DNA of 64,000 bases from a bacterium (GCA_022774755.1 JALFLK010000009.1:62001-126000); one strand, 5' to 3'. Counted from the stretch's first letter, positions 35,157 through 45,824 are shown. The notes: generated by a model from the sequence alone, not told the origin. Translations and numbers: made by a program.

Positions 35157-35252
35157 ATGGCAATGGGGTTGCTGTGCCATATTGTGCTCTTTTGCTTTTC
35201 AAGACGTTCCCGGTTAACTGAAAAGTTAAACGGGTTTTTTAATGCAGGGTGA
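35157..35252 (+). CDS. Possible 31-residue leader ORF spanning the attenuator
   Basis: ATG with GGAG 5 bases upstream, 31 codons, TGA. It starts MAMGLLCHIVLFCF and runs through the terminator hairpin, so ribosomes on it would melt the stem. It may be chance; listed because of its placement. Confidence 0.2.
   Translation: MAMGLLCHIVLFCFSRRSRLTEKLNGFFNAG
35209..35240 (+). terminator. Candidate transcription attenuator upstream of rpsJ
   Basis: CCCGGTTAACT pairs with AGTTAAACGGG with one mismatch and a GAAA-type loop, followed by six T. It lies 137 bases before rpsJ inside the leader. Confidence 0.65.
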
Positions 35253-35376
35253 AGAAACACCCGACAGCGTTGAAAGGTTTTGCAAGCAAAACGCCCGCCA
35301 ACTACGAAGGACCGAAGCTAAAGATTTTAGGTAATCCGAGGCGCAGGTCTATAAGAATTTTAAGGAGGCGACGACA

Positions 35377-35688
35377 ATGGCAGTCAAGGAAAAAATAAGG
35401 ATAAGGCTTAAGGGTTATGATCATCAGTTGGTTGACCAGTCAGCCGAGAAGATCGTTGCAACAGCTAAGCGTACGGGAGCAAGAGTTTCAGGTCCCGTTC
35501 CGCTTCCCACAGAGAAGCAGGTTGTTACAATTCTCCGTGCTGTTCATAAGTACAAGGACAGCCGTGAGCAGTTCGAGATGAGAACTCACAAGCGTCTTAT
35601 CGACATTTTAAGACCGTCAAACAAGACAGTCGAGGCTCTTATGAGCTTAGAACTCCCTGCCGGCGTTGATATTGAGATTAAATTATAA
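35377..35688 (+). CDS. rpsJ: 30S ribosomal protein S10
   Basis: 103 residues, AAGGAGGCG site. Ends with the typical [20 protein letters not shown] tail. S10 sits in the 30S head and also acts in antitermination with NusB. It is the first gene of a superoperon that runs unbroken to rplQ. Confidence 0.98.
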   Translation: MAVKEKIRIRLKGYDHQLVDQSAEKIVATAKRTGARVSGPVPLPTEKQVVTILRAVHKYKDSREQFEMRTHKRLIDILRPSNKTVEALMSLELPAGVDIEIKL

Positions 35689-35761
35689 TCAATACCAACC
35701 TACAAGCAGACAGGGTCAAGTTGGCAAAGCCAACCAATAACCTACAAGGAGGATACAGGTA

Positions 35762-36394
35762 ATGCAAAAAGCATTGATCGGAAAAAAGATCGGTATGACA
35801 CAGGTCTTTGACGAAAAGGGTAACGTTGTTCCCGTTACTGTTGTTGAAGCAGGCCCATGCGTTGTTTCAACAAAGAAAACAGTAGAAAACGACGGATACG
35901 CAGCAGTACAGCTGGGCTACGGCGACTTAAAGCCAAGCAAGGTCAACAAGCCAATGAAGGGCTTTTTTGACAAGGCAGACGTAGCGCCTAAGAAAACTCT
36001 CAAGGAGTTCCGTTTTGAGGACACAGACGCTTACAACGTAGGCGACATCCTTAAGGCAGACGTCTTTGAAGCAGGCAACAAGATTGACGTTACAGGCACC
36101 AGCAAAGGTAAAGGTACAGCAGGCGTTATTAAGAGATGGAACTTCCAGCGTCTTAAGGAATCTCACGGTACAGGCCCCTGCGTTCGTCACGGCGGCTCAA
36201 TCGGCGCTTGTTCTTCTCCCTCAAGAGTATGGAAGGGCAAGAGAATGGCAGGTCACTTAGGTGCAGAAAAGGTTACTGTTCAGAACCTTACAATTGTTAA
36301 GGTAGACGCAGAAAACAACCTTATTGCTATTAAGGGTGCGATTCCCGGTCCTAACAAGGGCATTGTAGTAATTAAAGATTCCGTTAAGGCTTAA
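35762..36394 (+). CDS. rplC: 50S ribosomal protein L3
   Basis: 210 residues, beginning [16 protein letters not shown] as in all bacterial L3. Binds 23S rRNA near the peptidyl transferase centre. The 73-base gap after rpsJ contains a small hairpin (TTGGC-AAA-GCCAA) but no promoter. Confidence 0.98.
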   Translation: MQKALIGKKIGMTQVFDEKGNVVPVTVVEAGPCVVSTKKTVENDGYAAVQLGYGDLKPSKVNKPMKGFFDKADVAPKKTLKEFRFEDTDAYNVGDILKADVFEAGNKIDVTGTSKGKGTAGVIKRWNFQRLKESHGTGPCVRHGGSIGACSSPSRVWKGKRMAGHLGAEKVTVQNLTIVKVDAENNLIAIKGAIPGPNKGIVVIKDSVKA

Positions 36395-36411
36395 AGGAAG
36401 GAGGATTATAT

Positions 36412-37035
36412 ATGCCTAATTTTGCAGTTGTAAATATGGAAGGCAAAGAGGTTTCAACAATCGACCTTGCCGAGTCCGTATTCGGAATTGAGCCAAACGC
36501 TGCCGTTATGCACCAGATGGTTGTAAACTATCTTGCAAATCAGCGTCAGGGCACACAGTCGGCTTTAACAAGATCCGAGGTATCAGGCGGCGGTAAAAAG
36601 CCGTGGAGGCAAAAGGGAACAGGTCGTGCAAGACAGGGTTCAACAAGAGCTCCTCAGTGGACGCACGGCGGCGTTGTATTTGCTCCAAAGCCGAGAAGTT
36701 ACAGTTTTACAGTAAATAAGAAGGTTAGAAGACTTGCTTTAAAGTCTGCTCTTTCTACAAAGGCTGCTTCACAGGAAATTGTAATTCTTGATGAGATTAA
36801 GCTTGATGAATACAAAACTAAGGTTATCGTTAATATGCTCAGCGCTATCGGCGCAACTAAAAAAGCGCTTATCGTTTTGCCTGAGGTTGACGGTAAGGTT
36901 ATTAAATCAGCTAACAATATTAAGGGCGTAAAAACTGCCCAGGTAAACGAGCTTAACGTGTATGATATTCTTAACGCTGACAAGCTTGTTATTGTTAAGG
37001 ATGCTGTTAGCAAAATCGAGGAGGTTTACGCATGA
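36412..37035 (+). CDS. rplD: 50S ribosomal protein L4
   Basis: 207 residues with the rRNA-binding loop [19 protein letters not shown] (about 64-82) that lines the exit tunnel. In many bacteria L4 also represses this operon through the rpsJ leader, which is relevant to the attenuator seen here. Overlaps rplW by four bases. Confidence 0.98.
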   Translation: MPNFAVVNMEGKEVSTIDLAESVFGIEPNAAVMHQMVVNYLANQRQGTQSALTRSEVSGGGKKPWRQKGTGRARQGSTRAPQWTHGGVVFAPKPRSYSFTVNKKVRRLALKSALSTKAASQEIVILDEIKLDEYKTKVIVNMLSAIGATKKALIVLPEVDGKVIKSANNIKGVKTAQVNELNVYDILNADKLVIVKDAVSKIEEVYA

Positions 37036-37325
37036 TAGCACAGGATATTATCATCCGCCCTGTAATTACTGAGAAAAGTATGCTGGGCGCTGCTGAAAAA
37101 AAGTACACCTTTGAGGTTGCAAAATCAGCTAACAAAATTGAAATCGCAAAAGCTTGCGAAGAGCTTTTCAAGGTTGAAGTTGCTAAGGTAAACACCGTTT
37201 CAGTCAGAGGACGCTTCCGTCGTCAGGGCAGAAACAACGGCGGCTACACAAAGTCCTGGAAAAAGGCCGTTGTAACCCTCAAGAGCGACAGCAAACCAAT
37301 CGAATTTTTTGAAGGCATGATGTAA
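37032..37325 (+). CDS. rplW: 50S ribosomal protein L23
   Basis: 97 residues; ATGA overlap with rplD. Contains [10 protein letters not shown] at the start and the loop [21 protein letters not shown]23 lies at the tunnel exit and docks SRP and trigger factor. Confidence 0.98.
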   Translation: MIAQDIIIRPVITEKSMLGAAEKKYTFEVAKSANKIEIAKACEELFKVEVAKVNTVSVRGRFRRQGRNNGGYTKSWKKAVVTLKSDSKPIEFFEGMM

Positions 37326-37380
37326 GCCTGAAGAAATACAAATATTTTCAGGCAGAATGTATGGGGAAAGCCATTTCCCC
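37326..37380 (+). promoter_or_regulatory. Two consecutive hairpins between rplW and rplB
   Basis: GCCTGAA/TTCAGGC (37326-37353) and GGGGAAA/TTTCCCC (37363-37380) fill most of an 85-base gap in an otherwise tight operon. Neither has a T-run, so processing, stability or translational control are more likely than termination. Confidence 0.4.
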
Positions 37381-37410
37381 GCAAAGCCATCATGAGGAGA
37401 GTGAAATCAA

Positions 37411-38244
37411 ATGGCAATTAAAGTTTACAAGCCGACCATTAACTCACGCAGAAATATGTCGGTTACTGATTTTTCAGGTCTTTCCAAAGTTGCCCCCGAA
37501 AAAAGCTTGCTTGCTCCTTTGAAGAAAAAATCAGGACGTAACAGCTACGGCAGAATTACAGTTCGCCACAGAGGCGGCGGAAACAGAAGAAAGTACCGTA
37601 TTATTGATTTTAAGCGTCAGAAATTTGACGTTGAGGGTAAGGTAGTAACATTAGAGTACGATCCTAACCGTTCAGCTTTTATCGCACTTGTTGAGTATGC
37701 AGACGGCGAGAAGAGTTACATTCTTGCTCCCGAGGGACTCAAGGTAGGCGATACGATTGTTGCCGGCGAAAATGCAGATATCAAGCCCGGTAACGCATTG
37801 CCGCTTTCGGCTATTCCGGTAGGTACATTCATCCACAACGTGGAGCTTTATCCCGGCAGAGGCGCACAGCTTGCAAGAGCAGCCGGCAATATGGCTCAGC
37901 TTATGGCTAAAGAAAACGGTCTTGCACTTTTAAGACTCCCTTCGGGCGAGCTTAGAAATGTTTCCGATAAATGTATGGCTACAATCGGTCAGGTCGGAAA
38001 TGTTGACCACGAGAATGTTAAAATCGGTAAAGCAGGAAGAAAGAGAAATATGGGTTGGAGACCTACCGTGCGTGGTTCTGTAATGAACCCTAACGACCAC
38101 CCCCACGGCGGTGGTGAAGGTAAATCTCCTGTCGGACGTCCCGGTCCTGTTACCCCTTGGGGTAAGCCGGCTTTGGGCTATAAGACAAGAAAAACTCATA
38201 AGTCAAGCGATAAGTTTATCGTTCGCAGAAGAAACGGTAAATAA
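37411..38244 (+). CDS. rplB: 50S ribosomal protein L2
   Basis: 277 residues with the C-terminal [20 protein letters not shown] motif (here [18 protein letters not shown]) containing the conserved His near the peptidyl transferase centre. Preceded by a strong site GAGGAGAG. Confidence 0.98.
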   Translation: MAIKVYKPTINSRRNMSVTDFSGLSKVAPEKSLLAPLKKKSGRNSYGRITVRHRGGGNRRKYRIIDFKRQKFDVEGKVVTLEYDPNRSAFIALVEYADGEKSYILAPEGLKVGDTIVAGENADIKPGNALPLSAIPVGTFIHNVELYPGRGAQLARAAGNMAQLMAKENGLALLRLPSGELRNVSDKCMATIGQVGNVDHENVKIGKAGRKRNMGWRPTVRGSVMNPNDHPHGGGEGKSPVGRPGPVTPWGKPALGYKTRKTHKSSDKFIVRRRNGK

Positions 38245-38268
38245 GGCTGACAGAAAGGAGCTTATGTT

Positions 38269-38541
38269 ATGAGTAGAAGTACAAAAAAAGGCCCTTTTGT
38301 CCAGCCTGTATTGCTCAAAAGGGTTCAGCAGATGAACGAAGCAGGCGAGAAGAGAATCTTGAAGACTTGGTCAAGAAGCTCAACAATCTTTCCTGATTTT
38401 GTAGGTCACACTTTTGCAGTCCATGACGGACGCAAGCACGTTCCGGTATATGTAACCGAAGATATGGTTGGTCACAAGCTCGGAGAGTTTGCTCCCACCC
38501 GTACATTCAGAGGTCACGCCGGTTCAAAAACCAGTAAGTAA
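38269..38541 (+). CDS. rpsS: 30S ribosomal protein S19
   Basis: 90 residues, starting [19 protein letters not shown]. Head protein of the 30S subunit contacting S13 and the A-site finger. Spacing of 24 bases after rplB. Confidence 0.98.
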   Translation: MSRSTKKGPFVQPVLLKRVQQMNEAGEKRILKTWSRSSTIFPDFVGHTFAVHDGRKHVPVYVTEDMVGHKLGEFAPTRTFRGHAGSKTSK

Positions 38542-38561
38542 GCGGAAGGAGAGTATTGCAA

Positions 38562-38900
38562 ATGGAAGCTAAGGCATATGCAAAATATGTCCGTATTTCA
38601 CCACGCAAGGTTACGGTTGTTCTTGATTTAATCAGAGGCAAAGACGTAGTTCTTGCTGAGGCTATTCTTAAGCATACCCCAAAGGCCGCTTGCGAGCCGC
38701 TTTTAAAGCTGCTTAAATCAGCTGTGGCTAATGCAGAGAATAACCACGATATGGATACATCTAAACTCTATGTTGCAGAGTGTAACGCAACAGCAGGCCC
38801 AATCCTCAAACGTATTCAACCCAGAGCACAGGGCAGGGCCTACAGAATAAATAAGAGAACATCCCACATTTCCCTTGTGCTCAAGGAAAAAGAAGAATAA
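38562..38900 (+). CDS. rplV: 50S ribosomal protein L22
   Basis: 112 residues from the ATG after GGAAGGAGAG; a TTG two codons earlier is not favoured. Motifs [18 protein letters not shown] and the extended loop [19 protein letters not shown] that reaches the exit tunnel are present. Confidence 0.97.
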   Translation: MEAKAYAKYVRISPRKVTVVLDLIRGKDVVLAEAILKHTPKAACEPLLKLLKSAVANAENNHDMDTSKLYVAECNATAGPILKRIQPRAQGRAYRINKRTSHISLVLKEKEE

Positions 38901-38915
38901 GGGGAGGTAAATAAT

Positions 38916-39587
38916 ATGGGACAGAAAGTTAATCCGCACGGTTTGCGTGTAGGCATTATTAAAGATTGGGATTCCCGCTGGTTCGCTGATAAAAAGACTT
39001 TCGGTGATACTCTTGTAGAGGATTACAACCTTAGAAAGGCTCTTAAGAAACAGCTTTATCCGGCAGGCATTTCAAAAATCGAAATTGAGCGTGACGGCAA
39101 AAAGGTAAGACTTCACATTCACTGCGCTAAGCCCGGTATGATTATCGGTAAGGGCGGCAGCGAGATTGAGAAGCTGAGAGTTCAGTGCGAAAAAATGCTG
39201 AACAAGCCTGTTGCTATCAATATTGTAGAAATCAAGTCACCTGACTTGAACGCACAGCTTGTTGCAGAGAGCATTGCTCAGCAGCTTGAAAAGAGAATTT
39301 CTTTCCGCCGTGCTATGAAGCAGGCAATCGGCAGAGCTATGAAGTTTGGTGCAAAGGGTATCAAAACACAGTGCTCAGGCCGTTTGGGCGGTGCGGAAAT
39401 CGCAAGAGCAGAGCAGTACCACGAGGGTACTATTCCGCTTCAGACCTTAAGAGCAGACATTGACTACGGCTTTGCCGAGGCTAACACAACCTACGGCAAA
39501 ATCGGCGTTAAGGTTTGGCTTTACAAGGGCGAAGTTCTCAACGAGGCTAAAGACAGAAAGCCTAAGAGGGAAGGAGGCAGAAAATAA
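38916..39587 (+). CDS. rpsC: 30S ribosomal protein S3
   Basis: 223 residues, with the KH domain [14 protein letters not shown] (about 73-86) at the mRNA entry site. Stop overlaps the rplP start by one base. Confidence 0.98.
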   Translation: MGQKVNPHGLRVGIIKDWDSRWFADKKTFGDTLVEDYNLRKALKKQLYPAGISKIEIERDGKKVRLHIHCAKPGMIIGKGGSEIEKLRVQCEKMLNKPVAINIVEIKSPDLNAQLVAESIAQQLEKRISFRRAMKQAIGRAMKFGAKGIKTQCSGRLGGAEIARAEQYHEGTIPLQTLRADIDYGFAEANTTYGKIGVKVWLYKGEVLNEAKDRKPKREGGRK

Positions 39588-40012
39588 TGCTGTTACCAAA
39601 GCGTGTTAAGTACAGAAGAGTACACAGAGGCCGTATGACAGGTAAAGCATACCGTGGCAACAAGGTTACCTACGGTGATTTCGGTCTCCAGGCTTTAGAG
39701 CCGGCATGGATTACATCAAACCAGATTGAAGCAGCCCGTGTTGCAATGACTCGTTACTGCAAGAGATTCGGTAAGGTTTGGATTAAAATATTCCCCGATA
39801 AGCCTGTTTCAAAGAAGCCTTTGGAAACTCGAATGGGTAAAGGTAAAGGCGCCCCCGAGTATTGGGTAGCCGTTGTTAAGCCCGGCAGAGTTATGTTTGA
39901 ATTGGGCGGAGTTGACGAGACAATCGCCAGAGAGGCTATGCGTCTTGCTTCAGCTAAGCTGCCTATCAAATGCAAGTTTGTTAAGAAAGAAGAAACGGAG
40001 GTTGAGCAGTAA
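39587..40012 (+). CDS. rplP: 50S ribosomal protein L16
   Basis: 141 residues beginning [19 protein letters not shown]. Needed late in 50S assembly near the A site. One-base overlaps with rpsC and rpmC show translational coupling. Confidence 0.98.
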   Translation: MLLPKRVKYRRVHRGRMTGKAYRGNKVTYGDFGLQALEPAWITSNQIEAARVAMTRYCKRFGKVWIKIFPDKPVSKKPLETRMGKGKGAPEYWVAVVKPGRVMFELGGVDETIAREAMRLASAKLPIKCKFVKKEETEVEQ

Positions 40013-40212
40013 TGAAAGCATCAGAACTCAGAGAATTATCATCAGAAGAGCTCCAGATTAAGCTCAAAGACCTCAAGCAGGAATTATTCAATCTTCGTTT
40101 TCAGCTTGCTGTAAATCAGCTTGAAAACCCAATGCGCATTTCCGCTGTTAAGAAGGACATCGCAAGAGTGTCTACAATCCTTCGTCAGCGTGAACTTAGC
40201 GGTGAAGCTTAA
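40012..40212 (+). CDS. rpmC: 50S ribosomal protein L29
   Basis: 66 residues, two long helices with [19 protein letters not shown]. Lies at the tunnel exit beside L23. Confidence 0.98.
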   Translation: MKASELRELSSEELQIKLKDLKQELFNLRFQLAVNQLENPMRISAVKKDIARVSTILRQRELSGEA

Positions 40213-40229
40213 GGGAGGAGGACTTAACG

Positions 40230-40487
40230 GTGAGTGAAAGAAATATGAGAAAAACCGCTGTCGGCAAGGTAGTAAGCGACAAAATGGATAAGACTATCGT
40301 TGTTGCAATCGAAGACAGCGTAAAGCACAAGCTTTATAACAAGGTCGTTAAGCGTACCGTTCGTCTTAAGGCTCATGATGAGAACAACGAATGCGGTATC
40401 GGCGATCGTGTAAAGGTTATGGAGACCCGTCCTCTTTCTAAGGATAAAAGATGGAGACTCGTCGAGATTATTGAGAAAGCAAAATAA
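40230..40487 (+). CDS. rpsQ: 30S ribosomal protein S17
   Basis: 85 residues, GTG start after AAGGGAGGAGG. OB-fold protein with the [14 protein letters not shown] motif and the [16 protein letters not shown] end. Confidence 0.98.
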   Translation: MSERNMRKTAVGKVVSDKMDKTIVVAIEDSVKHKLYNKVVKRTVRLKAHDENNECGIGDRVKVMETRPLSKDKRWRLVEIIEKAK

Positions 40488-40526
40488 TTCCGTTATATCG
40501 GCTTTGAGAAAAAGGAGGAACGCACT

Positions 40527-40895
40527 GTGATACAGCAGCAAACTTACCTCAAGGTTGCCGACAACACCGGCGCTAAGGAACTTATGTGCATTCGTGTTCT
40601 CGGCGGAACCAGAAGAAGGTATGCCAATATAGGCGACGTTGTGGTTGCTTCAGTTAAAAAAGCAGCACCTGGCGGCGTTGTTAAAAAAGGCGAAGTAGTA
40701 AAAGCAGTTATTGTACGCTCTGCTAAAGGCGTACGCAGAGAAGACGGCACTTACATCCGTTTTGATGAAAATGCAGCCGTTATCATAAAAGAAGATAAAA
40801 ATCCAAGAGGTACTCGTATCTTTGGACCAGTTGCAAGAGAGCTTCGTGATAAGGACTATATGAAGATTCTTTCTCTTGCACCTGAAGTACTTTAA
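40527..40895 (+). CDS. rplN: 50S ribosomal protein L14
   Basis: 122 residues, GTG start after AAAGGAGGA. Begins [19 protein letters not shown]; forms bridges with the 30S subunit. Marks the start of the spc-type part, with no separate promoter visible in the 39-base gap. Confidence 0.98.
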   Translation: MIQQQTYLKVADNTGAKELMCIRVLGGTRRRYANIGDVVVASVKKAAPGGVVKKGEVVKAVIVRSAKGVRREDGTYIRFDENAAVIIKEDKNPRGTRIFGPVARELRDKDYMKILSLAPEVL

Positions 40896-40910
40896 TGGAG
40901 GTGTCAAATT

Positions 40911-41231
40911 ATGAATAACAAGGTTCATGTTAAAACAGGCGACACCGTTGTAGTACTCAGCGGAAAAGATAAGGGCAAAAAAGGTCAGGTTATGGCTGTC
41001 AGCCCTAAAGAAGGAAAAGTTATCGTTGAAAAGGTTAATATGGTTTCCAAGCATGTTAAACCTAAGAAAATGGGCGAGCCCGGCGGCATTATTAAGGCAG
41101 AGGGCGCTATGTACGCAAGCAAGGTACAAGTTGTTTGCCCTCGCTGCAAAAAGCCTACCCGTGTAGGCCACAAGGTAAACGAAGACGGCTCCAAAGATCG
41201 TATTTGCAAAAAATGCGGCGAAACGCTTTAA
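40911..41231 (+). CDS. rplX: 50S ribosomal protein L24
   Basis: 106 residues with a KOW motif (VVVLSGKDKGKKGQVMAV) and a C-terminal CPRC...CKKC zinc-type motif, typical of C+ L24 forms. Starts 50S assembly. Confidence 0.97.
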   Translation: MNNKVHVKTGDTVVVLSGKDKGKKGQVMAVSPKEGKVIVEKVNMVSKHVKPKKMGEPGGIIKAEGAMYASKVQVVCPRCKKPTRVGHKVNEDGSKDRICKKCGETL

Positions 41232-41245
41232 GGAGGATATAAGAA

Positions 41246-41785
41246 GTGGCAAGACTCAGAGATTACTACAAAAAAGAAGTTGCACCTGCTCTTATGAACA
41301 AATTCTCTTACAAGAGCGTTATGCAAATTCCAAAGCTTGACAAAATCGTCGTAAATGTCGGCGCAGGCGAAGCTAAAGAAAATTCAAAGGTTATTGATGC
41401 AATCGTAGCAGACCTTTCTGCTATTACAGGTCAGAAGCCATTGATTACAAGAGCAAGAAAATCAGTTGCTAACTTTAAACTCCGTGAGGGTATGGCTATC
41501 GGCGCCAAGGTTACCCTCAGAGGCGACAGAATGTATGAGTTCTTAGACAGACTCTTCAATGTTGCTTTGCCGAGAGTTCGTGACTTCAGAGGAATCAACC
41601 CCGATTCTTTTGACGGACGAGGAAACTACAATATGGGTATCAAGGAGCAGTTGATTTTCCCTGAAATCGATTATGATAAAATCGACAAGGTAAGAGGCAT
41701 GGATATTTGCTTTGTTACCACAGCACAGACAGACGAAGAAGCTCGTGAGTTGTTAACTCTTATGGGCGCACCATTTGCAAAGTAA
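41246..41785 (+). CDS. rplE: 50S ribosomal protein L5
   Basis: 179 residues, GTG start after AAGGAGG. Binds 5S r[22 protein letters not shown] and the [12 protein letters not shown] motif are present. Confidence 0.98.
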   Translation: MARLRDYYKKEVAPALMNKFSYKSVMQIPKLDKIVVNVGAGEAKENSKVIDAIVADLSAITGQKPLITRARKSVANFKLREGMAIGAKVTLRGDRMYEFLDRLFNVALPRVRDFRGINPDSFDGRGNYNMGIKEQLIFPEIDYDKIDKVRGMDICFVTTAQTDEEARELLTLMGAPFAK

Positions 41786-41797
41786 GGAGGGATTGTT

Positions 41798-41983
41798 GTG
41801 GCTAAAACTGCTATGAAAATGAAGCAGCAGAAAAAACAGAAATTCTCAACAAGAGAATATTCAAGATGTAAAATCTGCGGTAGACCACACGCCTACCTTC
41901 GTAAATTCGGTATTTGCCGTATTTGCTTCCGTGAACTCGCTTACAAGGGCGAAATTCCGGGCGTAAAGAAAGCAAGCTGGTAA
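41798..41983 (+). CDS. rpsZ: 30S ribosomal protein S14, zinc-binding short form
   Basis: 61 residues, GTG start after AAGGAGG. The zinc ligands Cys24, Cys27, Cys40 and Cys43 are complete, so this is the C+ short type (S14 type Z) typical of Gram-positive bacteria. Confidence 0.97.
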   Translation: MAKTAMKMKQQKKQKFSTREYSRCKICGRPHAYLRKFGICRICFRELAYKGEIPGVKKASW

Positions 41984-42001
41984 GCAAGGGAGGTAAAAGG
42001 T

Positions 42002-42400
42002 ATGCAGATTACTGATACAATAGCAGACTTGCTTACAAGAATTCGTAATGCAAGCTCAGCAAAACACGATACTGTTGAAATACCTGCGTCTAATTTAAAG
42101 AAGGACATTTGTCAGATTCTTGTTGACGAGGGTTACATTAAGAGCTTCACAGTTATGGAAGACGGCAAGCAGGGCGTAATTAAGGTTGTTCTTAAGTACA
42201 CCGAGGGCAAAACTCCTGTAATCACAGGTTTGCGTCGTGTGTCAAAGCCCGGTTTGCGTATATACAGCAATGTTGAGGATATGCCAAAGGTTATGAAAGG
42301 TCTGGGTGTAGCTATTATATCTACATCTAAGGGAGTTATGACCGACCGCCAGGCTCGCAAGGAGCATGTAGGCGGCGAAGTCCTCGCATATATCTGGTAA
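42002..42400 (+). CDS. rpsH: 30S ribosomal protein S8
   Basis: 132 residues beginning [31 protein letters not shown] near the end is the rRNA-binding part. S8 represses the spc operon in some bacteria. Confidence 0.98.
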   Translation: MQITDTIADLLTRIRNASSAKHDTVEIPASNLKKDICQILVDEGYIKSFTVMEDGKQGVIKVVLKYTEGKTPVITGLRRVSKPGLRIYSNVEDMPKVMKGLGVAIISTSKGVMTDRQARKEHVGGEVLAYIW

Positions 42401-42414
42401 TAGGAGGTGCGAAA

Positions 42415-42957
42415 ATGTCTCGAATTGGAAGAAAACCTATAAATATTCCCGCAGGAGTTGACGTAAAAGTTGACAACGGCGTAATTACTGTTAAAGGTCC
42501 CAAGGGCACTCTTGATTATGCATATAATCAGAATATGACAGTAGAAATCAACGGAACAGAAATTGAAGTTAAGCGTCCTAACGACGACAAGCTTAACCGT
42601 TCTCTGCACGGACTTACAAGAACACTTATCGCTAATATGATTACAGGTGTTACCGAAGGTTATCAGAAGGTTCTTGAGGTAAACGGCGTAGGTTACCGTG
42701 TTCAGAAGCAGGGTAAGAAGTGTGTTATGAACCTGGGATTTTCACATCAGGTAATCGTTGAGGATACTGACGATATTACAATCGAAGTTCCCGATCCTAA
42801 CAAAATCATCATCCACGGCATTGATAAGCAGAAGGTAGGTCAGTTTGCTGCCGAGGTTAGAGAAAAGCGTCCGCCGGAGCCGTATAAGGGCAAAGGTATT
42901 AAGTACGCTGACGAAGTTATCCGCCGCAAGGAAGGCAAAGCCGGTAAGGGCAAGTAA
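42415..42957 (+). CDS. rplF: 50S ribosomal protein L6
   Basis: 180 residues, two L6 repeats, with the C-terminal PPEPYKGKGIKYADEVIRRK signature. Lies near the GTPase-associated centre. Confidence 0.98.
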   Translation: MSRIGRKPINIPAGVDVKVDNGVITVKGPKGTLDYAYNQNMTVEINGTEIEVKRPNDDKLNRSLHGLTRTLIANMITGVTEGYQKVLEVNGVGYRVQKQGKKCVMNLGFSHQVIVEDTDDITIEVPDPNKIIIHGIDKQKVGQFAAEVREKRPPEPYKGKGIKYADEVIRRKEGKAGKGK

Positions 42958-42975
42958 TTAAGGAGTGAATGACTA

Positions 42976-43335
42976 ATGGTAAAGAGACCTGACACTAAAA
43001 AGGCTCGACTCATGCGCCACAAGAGAGTCCGTGGTAAAGTTAGCGGTACAGCAGCTTGTCCGCGTTTGTGCGTTTTCCGCTCCACCAATAACATCTACGC
43101 TCAGATTATTGACGATGTAAAGGGTGTTACACTTGTTTCGGCTTCAAGCCTTGACAAGAGCATTGATGGCAATGGCGGTAACAAAGAAGCAGCTAAAGCA
43201 GTAGGTAAGCTTATTGCTCAGCGTGCAGCAGAGAAAAACATCACCGACGTAGTATTTGACAGAGGTGGCAATATCTATCACGGCCGTGTTAAGGAATTGG
43301 CCGAAGGCGCCCGTGAGGGCGGCCTCAATTTCTAA
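42976..43335 (+). CDS. rplR: 50S ribosomal protein L18
   Basis: 119 residues with [16 protein letters not shown] and [20 protein letters not shown], the 5S rRNA-binding fold. Confidence 0.98.
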   Translation: MVKRPDTKKARLMRHKRVRGKVSGTAACPRLCVFRSTNNIYAQIIDDVKGVTLVSASSLDKSIDGNGGNKEAAKAVGKLIAQRAAEKNITDVVFDRGGNIYHGRVKELAEGAREGGLNF

Positions 43336-43353
43336 GGAAGGGGAGGAATAACT

Positions 43354-43848
43354 TTGGCTAATATTGAACAGACAACCGAAATGAAAGAAAGAGTTGTTGC
43401 CATTAACCGTGTATCTAAAACAGTTAAGGGCGGTCGTATATTCAAGTTTGCAGCTTTGGTAGTTGTAGGCGACGGCGAAGGAACAGTAGGTTTTGGTATC
43501 GGCAAAGCAGGCGAAGTTCCCGACGCTATCCGTAAGGGTATCGAAGACGCAAAGAAAAACCTCGTTAAAATTTCTCTTAAGGGCTCAACAATCCCTCACG
43601 AGATTATCGGCGAGTTCGGCGCAGGCAGAGTTCTGATGAAACCTGCTGCTCCCGGTACCGGCGTTATCGCCGGCGGTCCTGTTCGTGCTGTTGTTGAAGC
43701 AGCAGGAATCAAGGATATCAGAGCAAAGGCATTACGTTCAAACAATCCTTGCAATGTAGTTCGTGCAACCCTCCAGGGCTTGAGCGCACTTCGTAACGCA
43801 GAGGAAGTTGCGGCTATCCGCGGCAAATCTGTAAAGGATATTTTATAA
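43354..43848 (+). CDS. rpsE: 30S ribosomal protein S5
   Basis: 164 residues, TTG start after AAGGGGAGGA. Motifs VNRV-type [31 protein letters not shown] and [13 protein letters not shown] are typical. Takes part in decoding accuracy. Confidence 0.98.
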   Translation: MANIEQTTEMKERVVAINRVSKTVKGGRIFKFAALVVVGDGEGTVGFGIGKAGEVPDAIRKGIEDAKKNLVKISLKGSTIPHEIIGEFGAGRVLMKPAAPGTGVIAGGPVRAVVEAAGIKDIRAKALRSNNPCNVVRATLQGLSALRNAEEVAAIRGKSVKDIL

Positions 43849-43864
43849 TAGGGAGGTTGTATAA

Positions 43865-44035
43865 ATGAAAATTACATTAGTTAAAAGCCTCATCGGCTCT
43901 AAGAAAGATCAGATTGCAACCGCCCACGCTTTAGGTCTTAAGAAAATCGGCGATGTTACAACGCAGCCCGACAATCCTCAGACTAAGGGCAAAATCGCAA
44001 AAATCATCCACCTTATAGAGGTAACTGAAGCGTAA
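43865..44035 (+). CDS. rpmD: 50S ribosomal protein L30
   Basis: 56 residues, start after GGGAGG. Begins [16 protein letters not shown] and ends [14 protein letters not shown], normal for L30. Fits the expected slot between rpsE and rplO. Confidence 0.96.
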   Translation: MKITLVKSLIGSKKDQIATAHALGLKKIGDVTTQPDNPQTKGKIAKIIHLIEVTEA

Positions 44036-44052
44036 GCAAGGAGGTGCTAAAA

Positions 44053-44496
44053 ATGAAGTTAAACGAACTTTCACCGGCCGAAGGCTCTAAAAAGGCTCCA
44101 AAGAGAATAGGCAGAGGTCACGGCTCAGGCCAGGGCAAAACTGCCGGCAAGGGTCATAAAGGTCAGAAAGCAAGATCCGGTAAGGGTATGCGTGTTGGAT
44201 TTGAAGGCGGTCAGATGCCCCTTCAGAGACGTATCCCTAAGAGAGGCTTCAATAATATTTTTGCAAAGAAAATTGCTACTGTAAATCTCAGCACTCTTAA
44301 CAGCAAGTTTGATGACGGCGCTGTTGTAGATGTTAAGGCTCTTACAGACGCAGGCGTTGTTAAGAATTCTTTTGACGCTGTAAAGATTCTCGGTAACGGA
44401 AAGATTGAAAAGAAGCTTACAGTTAAGGTTTCCGCTTTCTCCGAGTCAGCAAAATCAAAAATTGAAGCTGCCGGCGGAAAGACAGAGGTGGTATAA
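44053..44496 (+). CDS. rplO: 50S ribosomal protein L15
   Basis: 147 residues from the ATG 8 bases after AAGGAGG; a GTG three codons earlier overlaps that site. Glycine-rich [20 protein letters not shown] region and [13 protein letters not shown] are present. Confidence 0.97.
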   Translation: MKLNELSPAEGSKKAPKRIGRGHGSGQGKTAGKGHKGQKARSGKGMRVGFEGGQMPLQRRIPKRGFNNIFAKKIATVNLSTLNSKFDDGAVVDVKALTDAGVVKNSFDAVKILGNGKIEKKLTVKVSAFSESAKSKIEAAGGKTEVV

Positions 44497-45807
44497 TTGT
44501 TACAAACAATTAAGAACGCTTGGTCAATTCCGGATTTAAGAAAGAAAATACTTTTTACATTGTTGATTATCGTTGTATTCAGAATCGGCTCGGTTATTCC
44601 TGTTCCGTTTTTGGATATGCAGGCATTAAGCCAGTTGATGGTTGACAACGGCGTTAACACAAGCAACTCTGTACTTGCTTATCTTAACACCTTGTCCGGC
44701 GGCGCATTTTCAAATGCAACGCTTTTCGCAATGGGCGTAACGCCGTACATCAACAGTTCAATTATTATGCAGCTTCTCTGCGTAGCGATTCCTCCTCTTG
44801 AAAGAATGGCAAAAGAGGGCGAAGCAGGCAGAAAGAAGATTGCAACAATCACCCGTTATGTAACAGTCGGCCTTGGACTTATTCAGGGCACTGCTTACTA
44901 CTTCTATCTGCTCAATTCAGGTGTTACAACTTACAAAGAAGGTTTCTCTCTTTGGTTTGCAGCTGTTGTAATCATCCTATGCTTTACCGCAGGTACAGCC
45001 CTGATGATGTGGTTAGGCGAGCAGATTAACGAAAAGGGTATCGGCAACGGTATTTCGATTCTGCTTTTTGCAGGCATCGTTGCAAGAATGCCTTACACAA
45101 TCAATATGCTTGGTCAGTACTGGAGCCTTGGTCTTCAGGGTTCAACACAGTTCTTCTTCTTTGTTCCTTTTTGGATTATTGTTTTCCTTGCAGTTATATG
45201 GGTTATTACTTTTATGCAGGATTCAGAAAGAAGAATTCCGATTCAGTACGCAAAGCGTGTTGTCGGCAGAAAAATGTACGGCGGACAGTCAAGCCATCTT
45301 CCTATTAAGGTAGCTCTCGGCGGCGTTCTCCCAATCATTTTCGCCAGCTCAATTCTTTCAATTCCAAGTACAATCCAGATGTTCTGGAATCCTACTGATG
45401 GCTTCTGGGCTTCGTTCTTTGCAGCATTCAGCACAACGGGCTGGCTGTATATGGTACTGTACTTCTTATTGATTATAATGTTTGCTTATTTCTATACGAC
45501 AATTCAGTACAATCCTATTGAAATGGCTAACAACTTAAAGCAGAACAACGGTACAATTCCCGGTATCCGTCCGGGCGCACCCACAGCCGAGTTTATCAGA
45601 AAGATTCTCTCCAGAATCACTCTTATCGGCTCAATGTTCCTTGCTTTAATCGCACTGTTCCCGCTTATTTATGCTGCAACAACAGGTATGGGCGGTATGT
45701 CCATGGGCGGTACTTCCGTTATCATCCTTGTAGGTGTTGCTCTTGAAACAGTTAAGCAGATGGAGTCACAGATGATGATGCGCCATTACAAAGGATTCCT
45801 TGATTAA
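44497..45807 (+). CDS. secY: Protein translocase subunit SecY
   Basis: 436 residues, TTG start directly abutting the rplO stop, with AGAGGTGG upstream. Ten membrane helices; the channel of the Sec system. MGVTPYINSSIIMQLL, GNGISILLFAGI and the late cytoplasmic loop GIRPGAPTAEFI are diagnostic. Confidence 0.98.
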   Translation: MLQTIKNAWSIPDLRKKILFTLLIIVVFRIGSVIPVPFLDMQALSQLMVDNGVNTSNSVLAYLNTLSGGAFSNATLFAMGVTPYINSSIIMQLLCVAIPPLERMAKEGEAGRKKIATITRYVTVGLGLIQGTAYYFYLLNSGVTTYKEGFSLWFAAVVIILCFTAGTALMMWLGEQINEKGIGNGISILLFAGIVARMPYTINMLGQYWSLGLQGSTQFFFFVPFWIIVFLAVIWVITFMQDSERRIPIQYAKRVVGRKMYGGQSSHLPIKVALGGVLPIIFASSILSIPSTIQMFWNPTDGFWASFFAAFSTTGWLYMVLYFLLIIMFAYFYTTIQYNPIEMANNLKQNNGTIPGIRPGAPTAEFIRKILSRITLIGSMFLALIALFPLIYAATTGMGGMSMGGTSVIILVGVALETVKQMESQMMMRHYKGFLD

Positions 45808-45824
45808 GTGACAGGAGATAATTT

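Larger units (their letters stand above)
35035..35376 (+). promoter_or_regulatory. Long leader of the ribosomal superoperon with candidate attenuator
   Basis: The untranslated leader carries several hairpins, including GAAAAA-loop-TTTTTC near 35082, and a terminator-like hairpin at 35209-35240. A leader ending in a terminator before rpsJ is the layout of autogenous control, where a ribosomal protein such as L4 binds the RNA. I cannot name the ligand from sequence. Confidence 0.5.
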
